Of a DNA stretch of 64,000 nt, positions 56,766-64,000 are shown in pieces. The notes beneath the pieces are model-generated. The model made no database searches. It worked only from the letters and a program-made list of their open reading frames with translations, and was not told the DNA's origin. Each line of letters opens with the position of its first letter. The stretch's first letter is position 1. Made by a program: the position numbers and the translations under genes. Source of the DNA: Actinoplanes siamensis (GTDB lineage Bacteria; Actinomycetota; Actinomycetes; Mycobacteriales; Micromonosporaceae); the NCBI RefSeq assembly GCF_016862395.1, contig NZ_BOMW01000057.1, positions 1-64,000 of the forward strand, read 5' to 3'.

Positions 56766-57714
56766 CGCAAGTGTCGCGGAACACCGGAACGCTCGGGAAC
56801 AGCCTGCGCGGCACCGCCTCGCCGAGCGCGGCCCGGGCGGCCGCGGCCGCGATCTCCTCGACCGGGTGCGTGGCCGTGGACAGCGCCGGACAGGCCGTGC
56901 CGGCCAGTGGGATGTCGTCGAAACCGGTCACCGCGACGTCGTCCGGCACGCGCACGCCCGCGGCGGCGAGCGCCCCCAGCGCCCCGAGCGCTGTGGCGTC
57001 GCTGACCGCCGCGATCGCGTCGGTGTCCGGCCAGCGGGTGAGGATCGCCCGGGCCGCGGCGCCCCCGCGGTCGCTGGTGAAGTCCCCGCGCACGATGCGG
57101 GCCCGCAGCCCGGCCGCGCGGACCAGCCGGAGATAGGCGCCGACCGGGGCGGCGGACGCGGCCAGCCAGGACGGGCCGGCGATCAGGGCGATCCGGCGGC
57201 GGCCCACCGCGTGCAGCCGGGAGATCAGTGCCCCGACGCCGGCCGCGCTGTCCACGTCGGCCCCGCCCGCGCCGATCGCTGCCGTCCGGCCGCGCAGGCC
57301 GGCCGGCAGGTGGCCGAGCAGCTCGCGGTCGTGCCCGGCCAGCACCAGCCCGGCCAGGCCGCGATCGGCGGACAGCCGCTCCAGGTCCGCGGCGCAGTCC
57401 AGGCCGAGGTGGCGCAGGGACACCCCGACGTCGTACGGATCCAGCGCCGCCGCCATGGCCGTCGTGGCCCGGGTGACGAACGGGTCGCGCAGGATGTCGG
57501 CGCGGTTGTCGCGCACCGCGAACACGATCCGGGTGCCGGTCTTGCGGGCGAGTTGCCGCGCCACCGGGTGCGGCTGGTAGCCGAGCTGCTGGGCGGCCGC
57601 GAGCACGGCGGCGCGGCTGGCCGCCGAGGCCGGCCCGGCCCCGGAGAGCACCCGCGACGCGGTGGCCGGCGACACGCCGGCCCGCCGCGCCACCTCGGCC
57701 AGTCCGTACCGCAT
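56743..57714 (-). CDS. LacI-family transcriptional repressor
   Basis: This 323-residue repressor has an N-terminal helix-turn-helix and hinge (GLAEVARRAGVSPATASRVL, then AAQQLGYQPHPVARQLA). The periplasmic-binding-protein-like sensor domain has RTAAIGAGGADVDSA, RRRIALIAGPSWLAAS, PDTDAIAAVSDATALGALGA and VAVTGFDDIPLAGTACPALS, the usual effector-site order. ATG 57714 is the start before the conserved helix. A matching palindrome lies in the GNAT promoter directly downstream and a near-match at 60614-60627. The effector is probably a sugar, as for most LacI proteins; this is not shown here. Confidence 0.9.
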   Translation of the reverse strand: MRYGLAEVARRAGVSPATASRVLSGAGPASAASRAAVLAAAQQLGYQPHPVARQLARKTGTRIVFAVRDNRADILRDPFVTRATTAMAAALDPYDVGVSLRHLGLDCAADLERLSADRGLAGLVLAGHDRELLGHLPAGLRGRTAAIGAGGADVDSAAGVGALISRLHAVGRRRIALIAGPSWLAASAAPVGAYLRLVRAAGLRARIVRGDFTSDRGGAAARAILTRWPDTDAIAAVSDATALGALGALAAAGVRVPDDVAVTGFDDIPLAGTACPALSTATHPVEEIAAAAARAALGEAVPRRLFPSVPVFRDTCGGSASTA

Positions 57715-57772
57715 CGCATCAGTAAACCGGAGACGGGACCTTGGTCCCAGCCCTCGCGGGACAGTGGGCCCG

Positions 57773-57874
57773 GTGCGGCAGGCGGCCCGGGACGTCGGCC
57801 GGCCCGAGGACTGGATCACGGCGGCCGCGAGCTCGCCGGTGTGGAAGCTGATCGGCGAGTACCGGATCGCCCTG
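57773..57874 (+). pseudogene. NarH (nitrate reductase beta) fragment
   Basis: The 34 codons from 57773 read VRQAARDVGRPEDWITAAAS then SPVWKLIGEYRIAL. This matches a C-terminal stretch of respiratory nitrate reductase beta subunits, where a PxDWIxAAxxSPVyxLIxxYxvALPLHPE pattern is conserved. The sequence departs from the family right after IAL. No neighbouring nar genes are present, so it is a relic. The rest of the 369-base gap holds an 18-base-period direct repeat and no gene. Confidence 0.45.
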
Positions 57875-57952
57875 CGCACACCCGTAGAAGAGCTGACCCG
57901 ATGGGGCGCGCCCCCCGCCGGGCCAGGTGATCGCGCATCTCAACCTGTACTG

Positions 57953-57987
57953 AAGCGCAGGACGCACCGAAAGCGCAGGACGCACCG
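57953..57987. repeat. 17-bp direct repeat
   Basis: AAGCGCAGGACGCACCG occurs at 57953-57969 and 57971-57987, separated by one A. It lies about 100 bases before a methyltransferase gene. No function is evident. Confidence 0.6.
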
Positions 57988-58083
57988 GGCCGCACCGCCG
58001 GGACGACGGAGACCGCCGAAGTAGGGTTCACCAAGCGACGGCTCGGGACGGGCCGCGCAGGATCGCTGAAGTGAGGTTCCGAA

Positions 58084-58677
58084 GTGACCGTCCAGAACGC
58101 CTGGCTGCGCAAGATCGCCGAAGATCCGGGCCACTCCCAGTGGTACATCAAGCGATTCCGCGACCTGGCGGCCTCGGGCGCCGACCTGGCCGGCGAGGCC
58201 CGACTGGTCGACACCTTGGTGCCCCGCGGCGCCCGCATCCTGGACGCGGGCTGCGGCCCCGGCCGGGTCGGCGGCCACCTGGCCACCCTCGGCCACGACG
58301 TCACCGGCGTAGACCTGGACCCGGAGCTGATCGCCGCGGCCATCACCGACCACCCCGGCCCGAACTGGCTGGTGGGCGACCTCACAGGACTCTCCCTTCC
58401 CGGCCCACCGTTCGACGCGATCGTCTGCGCCGGAAACGTGATGACCTTCGCCGCCCCGGACACCCGGGTCGACATCCTGCGCGGCTTCGCCACCCACCTG
58501 GCTCCCACCGGCCGCGCGGCGATCGGTTTCGGAGCCGGCCGAGGCTACCCGTTCGACGAGTTCCTGGCCGACGTGACCACCTCCGGCCTGACCCCCGACC
58601 TGCTGCTGAGCACGTGGGACCTGCGCCCCTTCACCCCGGACGCCGATTTCCTGGTAGCCCTCCTCCGCCACCCGTGA
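58084..58677 (+). CDS. Class I SAM-dependent methyltransferase
   Basis: This 197-residue protein has motif I LDAGCGPGRVGGHLATLG, followed by HDVTGVDLDPELIAAAITDH with the ribose-binding Asp, then NWLVGDLTGL and DAIVCAGNVMTF. This is a complete minimal Rossmann methyltransferase, and its compact size suggests a small-molecule substrate. An N-terminal HSQWYIKRFRDLAASG helix caps the site, as in many actinobacterial homologues. GTG 58084 has GAGG about eight bases upstream. It stands alone. Confidence 0.88.
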   Translation: MTVQNAWLRKIAEDPGHSQWYIKRFRDLAASGADLAGEARLVDTLVPRGARILDAGCGPGRVGGHLATLGHDVTGVDLDPELIAAAITDHPGPNWLVGDLTGLSLPGPPFDAIVCAGNVMTFAAPDTRVDILRGFATHLAPTGRAAIGFGAGRGYPFDEFLADVTTSGLTPDLLLSTWDLRPFTPDADFLVALLRHP

Positions 58678-59524
58678 CAGGACCTCAGCGACGCCCTTGG
58701 CGAGGATGATGCCGCAGGTCGCTGTTCCGGCACGGCGCCGACGCACGTATAGGGGTTTTCATTTGCCCTGCCGCAGAACAGCGAACCAAGCGAACCCGGC
58801 GGGCGCCGACCGCTATTGGCATCCATTTTATCGTCATTGCACATTAACCACATCAATTCAATGAAAATCAATTCTGGCCCGCGCCGCGGGGGTGAGTGGC
58901 AGCGGTGGCCGAAGGCCGTCGCCCCGGAGCCGCGGTCGCCCGCGGCGGTGCCGGGGCCGCCGACCGCGAGGTCGAGGCGGGGGCGACCGGCCGCCGGGAA
59001 GCCGTGTTCGCCGTTCGGGCCTGGGGCTGGCGCCCGCGGAGCTGTGGTGGCCGGGGCTGGACGCGGTGACATTGATGCTCACGGAACTCCTTCCGCTGGG
59101 CCGGACAATCGCCGCCGCGACCCGGTCGCGCACCGCGGCAGTGAACCGATTGTGGCGCACTCCCGGCCCGCCGCGTCAGTATTTGATCATGCGAATTTCC
59201 GGAAAGTTGATTCTGCGGAAACTTCGCACCCCAGGCATTCTCGGAAACGAATAAAAAACAGTCGCTCGACAGCGGGAAGCCGGCGCTTGGACACGCACAA
59301 GAAAAAGAGATCCGGCGTGGCCGGCCGGGAGAGCGGGCGAGGCGGCGAGCGGAAGGCGCCGCCGGGCAGGGCCCCGGCCGGGGAACGGAGCGGCGGGTGG
59401 CGGCAAGAGGGGAGGCGGGCGGCGGCAAGCTGAGTGGGGCGACGGATACCGGCTGCCGTGGGACGACAGCGCAGGTGGGAGCGGCGAGGCGGCAGTCGGC
59501 ACCCGCCGGGCTGAGGGCGGCCGA
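58678..59524. other. Long intergenic region with two AT-rich islands
   Basis: No intact gene is supported in these 847 bases. An AT-rich island at about 58810-58880 contains TCAATTC twice. A second at about 59170-59260 contains, on the minus strand, AAGTTTCCGCAGAATC followed directly by AACTTTCCGGAAATTC, a 16-base direct repeat like those before polysaccharide-hydrolase genes. Between them a plus-strand frame contains ELWWPGLDAVTLMLTELLPL, possibly a gene relic. The area may be where a gene was lost. Confidence 0.4.
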
Positions 59525-60322
59525 TCAGTGCAGATGCCAGGCCCGCTGCCGGATCCGCTCCACCGCGAGGTGGTACGACAGTTCGAACCGGTGCGCCGGA
59601 TTGGCGTGATACCACCGCATCGCCTGCAGCACCAGCGCCGGATCGGCGGCCAGCCACGGCACCTGCACGACCATGGTGTCCGGCCCCCGGAGCAGCGTCC
59701 GCCGCGTCCGCACCCGCGCCCCGGCGACCGCCGGCACTCCGATGACCGGGATCCGCGCCTGCTCGCCCGGCACGATTGCCCGGATCGACGTCCACGGGAC
59801 GAACTGCTCGGTCCACATCCCGCGGTGGTACACCCCGTCCGGGGTCAGTGCCAGCCGACCCGGCGCGTGCCGCAGCAGCACGTACAGCCCCGCGCCGGTC
59901 AGCGCCGCCCCCGCGGCCAGCGGCGGCGCGCTCGCGATCAGCGCCAGCTGGGCGAGCGTGAGCAGGGTCAGGAAGCTCGCATACCAGTAGTAGAGCCGCC
60001 GTGAGTAGGCGAACGTCAGCCCGGGGCTGCCGTCGTCGATCCCGGAGATCCGCATCCGGTCGCCGGTGTTGTGCGGCCGCACCCACAGGGTCAGCAGCAG
60101 GCCGGACAGGTGGCCGAGGATCAGCGCGGCCACCGCGCAGGCCAGCGCCGCCCGCAGGTCGCCGAGGGCCACCGACCAGACGCCGGCGGCCAGCGCCAGG
60201 ACGGCCAGCAGGGCGCTGCCCACCGCCGCGTACGCCGGTCGCGGCGAGGGCCCGTGGTCGCGCCACGGCGCCGGGTCGGCCGGCACCGGCGTGGTGCGCG
60301 GCAGGTCGAAGTAGAGGGTCAT
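59525..60322 (-). CDS. Four-helix membrane protein with PH-like C-terminal domain
   Basis: This 265-residue protein has four hydrophobic helices at about 33-52, 57-78, 112-130 and 132-150 (YAAVGSALLAVLALAAGVWS; LACAVAALILGHLSGLLLTL; SFLTLLTLAQLALIASAPPL; AGAALTGAGLYVLLRHA). The C-terminal half (ALTPDGVYHRGMWTEQFVPW, then TSIRAIVPG) looks like the bacterial PH-like domains found in small membrane proteins. No family is certain. The ATG at 60322 overlaps the stop of an upstream 54-residue gene as ATGA, so the two are co-translated. Confidence 0.65.
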   Translation of the reverse strand: MTLYFDLPRTTPVPADPAPWRDHGPSPRPAYAAVGSALLAVLALAAGVWSVALGDLRAALACAVAALILGHLSGLLLTLWVRPHNTGDRMRISGIDDGSPGLTFAYSRRLYYWYASFLTLLTLAQLALIASAPPLAAGAALTGAGLYVLLRHAPGRLALTPDGVYHRGMWTEQFVPWTSIRAIVPGEQARIPVIGVPAVAGARVRTRRTLLRGPDTMVVQVPWLAADPALVLQAMRWYHANPAHRFELSYHLAVERIRQRAWHLH

Positions 60323-60483
60323 CGCCGGACCCGGCGGGCGAGCGGGGTGGCCGGCTCGGCGCCGGCGCCGGGCCGCAGGACCCGTTCCGGCCCGGCGACC
60401 CGGCGGGCCATCTCGTTGGCGCGGCGTAGCCGATCGGTGATCACGCGCAGGATGTCCAGGTCGATTCGTGCACGATCGCTCAT
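60319..60483 (-). CDS. Small helical protein coupled to the membrane protein
   Basis: This 54-residue protein begins SDRARIDLDILRVITDRLRR, then ANEMARRVAGPERVLRPG, and ends in a basic tail. The first half is a charged amphipathic helix and no membrane segment is present. ATG 60483 has AGAGGAAGA upstream, and the stop overlaps the next start by four bases. I do not recognise the family. The tight coupling suggests a partner or regulator of the membrane protein. Confidence 0.6.
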   Translation of the reverse strand: MSDRARIDLDILRVITDRLRRANEMARRVAGPERVLRPGAGAEPATPLARRVRR

Positions 60484-60604
60484 CAGGTCTTCCTCTCCCG
60501 TCCCCCGGGTTTGGTGTCCTGGGGTACGAGGATCGAGGACGATGAGTTCAAACGGAGAGTAGTCGCTCGTGCGGCACTCGCCGATCCACGCGAATCGCCC
60601 GGAA

Positions 60605-60760
60605 TCACCCCCGTGGAAGCGCTCCCGCGACTGCCGGGAGCCACGCCGCGGCCAGCGGCTCGTGCCCCGGGGCCGTCGGATGCACCCCGCCGCGGCCCGG
60701 GGCGCGCCCACGCCTCGCGGCGGCCGCCGCGAACACGTCCTGAGCGCGCCAGAGATCGCT
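60605..60760 (-). pseudogene. SGNH/GDSL hydrolase C-terminal fragment
   Basis: The minus-strand frame ending at 60605 reads DLWRAQDVFAAAAARRG, then GGVHPTAPGHEPLAAAWL and a stop. GVHPTxxGHxxLAxxWL is the catalytic Asp/His block at the end of SGNH hydrolases, with the Asp before GVHP replaced by Gly here. The upstream Ser block is absent. The stretch is a gene relic. A LacI-like palindrome lies at its end. Confidence 0.4.
60614..60627. promoter_or_regulatory. LacI-type operator-like sequence
   Basis: TGGAAGCGCTCCCG differs at two of 14 positions from the perfect palindrome TGGAAGCGCTTCCA at 56751-56764. It lies 300 bases upstream of the ABC-importer promoter, so a direct effect there is unlikely without looping. 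Confidence 0.35.
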
Positions 60761-60915
60761 CCCGGCTCGGCGGCCAGCCCTCGTATCACCAATCGTTCTC
60801 GCCCAGGTCCTTCGCGTGAGACTGTGATAGCTGTCGATGAAGTGCGCGTCCGTTTCCTCCGCGTTCCCGGCCGGGCCGGGAAATGACGCAGCGAGCGACG
60901 ACCCGGCATCCGCTC

Positions 60916-60945
60916 TTGACATCGCAAACTTAAGCCACTTAATAA
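60916..60945 (+). promoter_or_regulatory. Promoter of the ABC importer operon with internal inverted repeat
   Basis: TTGACA (60916-60921) and TAATAA (60940-60945) are separated by 18 bases, the closest match to a vegetative promoter in the window. TTAAG-CCA-CTTAA (60930-60942) is an inverted repeat overlapping the spacer and -10, a candidate repressor site. The start codon is 80 bases downstream. Confidence 0.65.
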
Positions 60946-61025
60946 TGGCCGCGTCAAAGGTGAGTCTCGCGCTGGGCCGGGCATGCGCGGGTGACCCCGG
61001 GCGTTCACGATCGAGGGATTCGCAC

Positions 61026-62708
61026 ATGTTCAAGCTGACGAGGGCCGTGGTGGCCGCGACCGCCGCGCTGACCCTGGCGGTAGCCGGTTGTTCGGGCGAC
61101 AGCGGCGGCGGAGGCGGCGCGAGCGCCAAGAAGGACAGCAGCATCACCATCTTCAACGGGGCCACCGGCACGATCGTGGAGAACTGGAACCCGTTCACCC
61201 CGACGTTCCTGCAGCCCACCAACGGCCTCATCTACGAGCCGCTGTACTGGTACAACTTCGCCGCCCAGTCGAAGCCGACGCCGATGCTGGCCACCGGCTA
61301 CTCCTGGGACGCCGCCGGCAAGGTCCTCACCGTCACCACCCGCGAGGGCGTGACGTGGTCGGACGGCCAGCCGTTCTCCGCCAGGGACGTGGCCTTCACG
61401 TTCAACCTGATCAAGGGCAACAAGGCGCTCAACTCGACAGGCGTCTCGCTGGCCTCGGCGCAGGCCACGGACGACAAGACGGTCGTGCTGACCTTCACCA
61501 AGCCGTCGTTCACCGACGAGGCCGCGGTCATCGCGAACACCCCGATCGTCGCCGAGCACGTGTGGAGCAAGATCTCCGACCCGGCGAAGTCGATCAACCC
61601 GAACCCGGTGGGCACCGGGCCGTACAAGCTGAAGACCTTCTCCGCGCAGAGCTACGTGATGGAGAAGAACGCGAACTACTGGCAGCCCGGCAAGCCGCAG
61701 ATCCAGAACGTCCGCTACATCGCCCTGGCCACCGCCGACGCCGCGAGCGCCGCGCTGACCGCCGGTCAGGTCGACTGGATGAGCGCGTTCCTGCCCGGCC
61801 TGGAGCAACTTCTCAAGAACCAGAAGAATCTGACGTACGTCAACACGCCGGCCCTGACCACGTCGATCTTCACCTGCGCCGGCGCGGATCTGGGCTGCAC
61901 GGGCCCGCAGACCGACCCGGCCGTGCGGCAGGCCGTCTACCGGGCCCTCAACCGGGACCAGCTGAACAAGCTGGCCGGCGGCGGCTTCGCGGAGACCGCG
62001 TCGCCGACCATGCTGCTGCCCGGGCGGGACAAGAGCTGGATCGCCGACCCGGACAACCTGAACACCCCGGCCGGCCCGGACGTCGCGAAGGCCAACCAGT
62101 TGCTGGACGCGGCCGGCTGGGTCAAGGGCGGCGACGGCATCCGCGCCAAGGGCGGCGAGAAGCTGTCGCTGACCATCCAGACGGTGACCGGCTGGAGCGA
62201 CTACATCTCGCTCAACGACGCGATGACCCAGCAGCTCAAGGAGATCGGTATCGAGCTGAAGCCGACCCAGCTGTCCTGGAACGAGTGGAACAACAACCAG
62301 GTGCAGGGCAAGTTCCAGCTGTCGCTGGACTCGATCGGCCTGGGCGCCTCGCCAAACCCGTACGCCACCTATCTGAAGTACTCCAGCCGGACCACCGAGA
62401 AGGTCGGCCAGGCGGCCCCGCCCAGCGGCAACTACGCGCGCTACCAGAATGCCAAGGTGGACGCCGCGGTGGACGCGGCGGCGGCGACCAACGACGAGAC
62501 CGTCCAGAAGGCGCAGTACGGGATCATCCAGACCGAGATCGTCCGCGACCTGCCGTACATCCCGATCTACGTGAACTCGATGCTCACCGAGTTCAGCACC
62601 AGCCACGCCACCGGCTGGCCGTCCAACGACAACAAGTACGCGCTGCCGGCCTCCTGGAAGCAGTGGGACAACGGCATCGTGCTGACCAACCTGCAGCCCG
62701 CGAAGTAG
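61026..62708 (+). CDS. ABC importer substrate-binding lipoprotein (SBP family 5)
   Basis: This 560-residue lipoprotein has a signal with lipobox LAVAGCSG. ITIFNGATGTIVENWNPFTP and LATGYSWDAAGKVLTVTTRE are the N-terminal landmarks. VTWSDGQPFSARDVAFTFN is the family-5 signature of OppA/DppA-like proteins. ATG 61026 has GAGGGA upstream. The family carries peptides, but in Actinobacteria many members bind oligosaccharides, and this window is rich in polysaccharide hydrolases. The substrate stays open. It is the first gene of an operon with two permeases, driven by a clear promoter. Confidence 0.93.
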   Translation: MFKLTRAVVAATAALTLAVAGCSGDSGGGGGASAKKDSSITIFNGATGTIVENWNPFTPTFLQPTNGLIYEPLYWYNFAAQSKPTPMLATGYSWDAAGKVLTVTTREGVTWSDGQPFSARDVAFTFNLIKGNKALNSTGVSLASAQATDDKTVVLTFTKPSFTDEAAVIANTPIVAEHVWSKISDPAKSINPNPVGTGPYKLKTFSAQSYVMEKNANYWQPGKPQIQNVRYIALATADAASAALTAGQVDWMSAFLPGLEQLLKNQKNLTYVNTPALTTSIFTCAGADLGCTGPQTDPAVRQAVYRALNRDQLNKLAGGGFAETASPTMLLPGRDKSWIADPDNLNTPAGPDVAKANQLLDAAGWVKGGDGIRAKGGEKLSLTIQTVTGWSDYISLNDAMTQQLKEIGIELKPTQLSWNEWNNNQVQGKFQLSLDSIGLGASPNPYATYLKYSSRTTEKVGQAAPPSGNYARYQNAKVDAAVDAAAATNDETVQKAQYGIIQTEIVRDLPYIPIYVNSMLTEFSTSHATGWPSNDNKYALPASWKQWDNGIVLTNLQPAK

Positions 62709-62717
62709 GGAGCCACC

Positions 62718-63707
62718 GTGCGCTACCTGCTTCGTAAGCTGGGGTTCTACCTGGTCGCCCTCTGGGCGGCGCTGACGGTGAACTTCTTCGTCCCGCGCCT
62801 GATGCCCGGCGACCCGGTCGAGATCCTGATCTCCAAGCTGGGTCAGCGCGGGCCGGTCACCCCGCAGATGCGGGCCTCGGTCGAGGCCCTGCTGGGGACG
62901 GACAGCGGTGAGCCGCTGTGGCGTCAGTACGTCGACTACCTCGGGAACCTGGCACACGGGGACCTCGGTGTCTCGGTGACGTTCTTCCCCGCCTCGGTCG
63001 GCTCGATCATCGAGCAGACCCTGCCCTGGACGATCGGCCTCATCGGTCTCGCCACGATCATCTCGTTCCTGGCCGGCGTCGGTCTCGGCGCCGCCGCCGG
63101 CTGGAAACGGGGATCGTGGTTGGACAACCTCATCCCGGTCACCACGATGTTCCAGTCCGTGCCGTACTTCTGGCTGGCGCTGATCCTGCTCTTCGCCTTC
63201 GGCAGCGTGTGGCAGCTGTTCCCGCTCAACGGCGGCTACGACGTCTACACCGTGACGCCCGGCTGGAACGGGCCGTTCCTCGGCTCGGTGCTCTACTACG
63301 GCGCGCTGCCGGCGATCACCATCGTGCTCTCCAGCGTGGGCGGCTGGATGCTGGGCATGCGCAACATGATGGTCTCCACGCTGAGCGAGGACTACCTGGT
63401 CACCGCCGAGGCGAAGGGGCTGCGCCCGGGCCGGATCATGCTGCGCTACGCGGCCCGCAACGCGATCCTGCCCTCGGTCTCCGGTTTCGCGATCTCGCTG
63501 GGCTTCGTCGTCGCCGGCTCGATCGTCACCGAGGCGGTCTTCTCCTACCCCGGCATCGGCTCCGCGCTGCTGCAGTCGGTGGGCGGCAACGACTACGCCC
63601 TGATGCAGGGCATCTTCCTGGTCATCACGCTGTCGGTGCTGGGCGCCAACCTGCTGGTGGACCTCCTGTACTCGGTGATCGACCCGCGCACCCGGGCGCG
63701 GGCCTGA
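62718..63707 (+). CDS. ABC importer permease, DppB-type
   Basis: This 329-residue inner-membrane protein has six helices. The N-terminal motif VNFFVPRLMPGDPVEILISK is typical of DppB-type permeases. The EAA loop that docks the ATPase is VTAEAKGLRPGRIMLRYAAR, followed by NAILPSVSGFAISLGF. GTG 62718 follows GGAG and lies nine bases after the binding-protein stop, so the genes are one transcript. It forms the channel with the next gene product. Confidence 0.95.
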   Translation: MRYLLRKLGFYLVALWAALTVNFFVPRLMPGDPVEILISKLGQRGPVTPQMRASVEALLGTDSGEPLWRQYVDYLGNLAHGDLGVSVTFFPASVGSIIEQTLPWTIGLIGLATIISFLAGVGLGAAAGWKRGSWLDNLIPVTTMFQSVPYFWLALILLFAFGSVWQLFPLNGGYDVYTVTPGWNGPFLGSVLYYGALPAITIVLSSVGGWMLGMRNMMVSTLSEDYLVTAEAKGLRPGRIMLRYAARNAILPSVSGFAISLGFVVAGSIVTEAVFSYPGIGSALLQSVGGNDYALMQGIFLVITLSVLGANLLVDLLYSVIDPRTRARA

Positions 63708-63721
63708 AAGGGGCAGCCGTC

Positions 63722-64000
63722 ATGACGATGACCACTGAGCCGGCCGCGACGACCACAGAGACGAAGTCAACTTCGACGATTGCCGTACGGCGGTTCGCGC
63801 GCAACGGAAAACTCGTGGCCGGACTGGTGATCGGCGGGGCGATCGTGCTCTTCGGCCTGCTCGGCCCGCTGGTCACCCAGGATCCGTCGCTCGTGCACGA
63901 CCAGGGCCTGACCGGTCCCGGCGGCGACCACTGGCTGGGCACCACGCAGACCGGCCAGGACGTGCTCGCCCAGCTCGCCCACGGCACGCGCGGCTCGCTG
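63722..64000 (+). CDS. ABC importer permease, DppC-type, N-terminal part
   Basis: The first 93 residues are in the window; the rest is cut off by the right edge. A polar Thr-rich N-terminus leads to RRFARNGKLVAGLVIGGAIV and the first transmembrane helix. DHWLGTTQTGQDVLAQLAHG is the conserved periplasmic start of DppC-type permeases. ATG 63722 follows AAAGGGG and lies 14 bases after the DppB-type gene. ATPase genes probably follow outside the window. Confidence 0.93.
   Translation, partial: MTMTTEPAATTTETKSTSTIAVRRFARNGKLVAGLVIGGAIVLFGLLGPLVTQDPSLVHDQGLTGPGGDHWLGTTQTGQDVLAQLAHGTRGSL

Noticed and set aside
1..64000. tRNA, rRNA, integrase, transposase or attachment sites
   Set aside because: I looked for cloverleaf-like GGTTC/TTCGAAT words, transposase motifs and terminal inverted repeats on both strands and found none I could support. 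The accessory character rests on gene content and relics only.

Overview
The window is very GC-rich DNA with GC-biased third codon positions, GTG and TTG starts, and many families that are typical of Actinobacteria (DUF2277, DUF1992, DUF6114/DUF6230, DUF6343, DUF6493/SWIM, WXG100/FtsK secretion, secreted polysaccharide hydrolases). The combination suggests a soil actinomycete of the Micromonosporaceae, Actinoplanes-like, on a chromosome. That assignment is inference. I saw no rRNA or tRNA genes, no CRISPR array and no intact insertion sequence.

Layout. 1-4 kb: tail of a secreted arabinofuranosidase, small conserved genes, and the DUF6230/DUF6114 surface-protein pair. 4-15 kb: an orphan sensor kinase; then a same-strand run with a molybdenum hydroxylase (FAD subunit plus a fused 2Fe-2S/Mo subunit), a lactate-type permease and a YtcJ-like amidohydrolase; then an AraC regulator divergent from a DUF2000 gene. 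15-27 kb: a lectin-domain membrane protein, a VIT/VWA protein translationally coupled to a MerR regulator with two tandem palindromic operators, a cyclase-family hydrolase, a large secreted metalloprotease, an APC permease, a membrane-dipeptidase homologue and a secreted GH26 enzyme. 27-36 kb: an intergenic tandem repeat, the SWIM/DUF6493 pair, pgi, an AlkZ-like winged-helix protein and a GH18 chitinase.

36.9-49.8 kb is the most unusual part. It holds an FHA-FtsK (EssC/EccC-like) ATPase, a methyltransferase, and a leftward polymorphic-toxin cassette: WXG100-like protein, 1270-residue Rhs/YD protein, a C-terminal tip with an ADP-ribosyltransferase-like motif set, and a small putative immunity gene. 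Divergent from the cassette are a second WXG100 protein and a membrane Ser/Thr kinase. I read this as a type VII secretion-linked Rhs toxin system. A one-base frameshift separates the Rhs core from its toxic tip.

50-64 kb holds a flavin monooxygenase/FMN reductase pair, a DUF1089 protein, a DUF985 cupin, a TetR/SMR efflux operon with a strong palindromic operator, a threonine-aldolase-like enzyme, a ribosome-hibernation-like protein, a GNAT acetyltransferase whose promoter is overlaid by a LacI-type palindrome, LacI itself, a methyltransferase, a small membrane-protein operon, and the start of a peptide/oligosaccharide ABC importer that runs off the right edge.

Two themes recur. First, several intergenic spaces carry decayed gene fragments (GGDEF, response regulator, GT39 glycosyltransferase, TetR, NarH, SGNH hydrolase). 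Second, many genes lack a ribosome-binding site but have a TANNNT hexamer exactly 6-7 bases before the start codon, the pattern of leaderless transcription in Actinobacteria.
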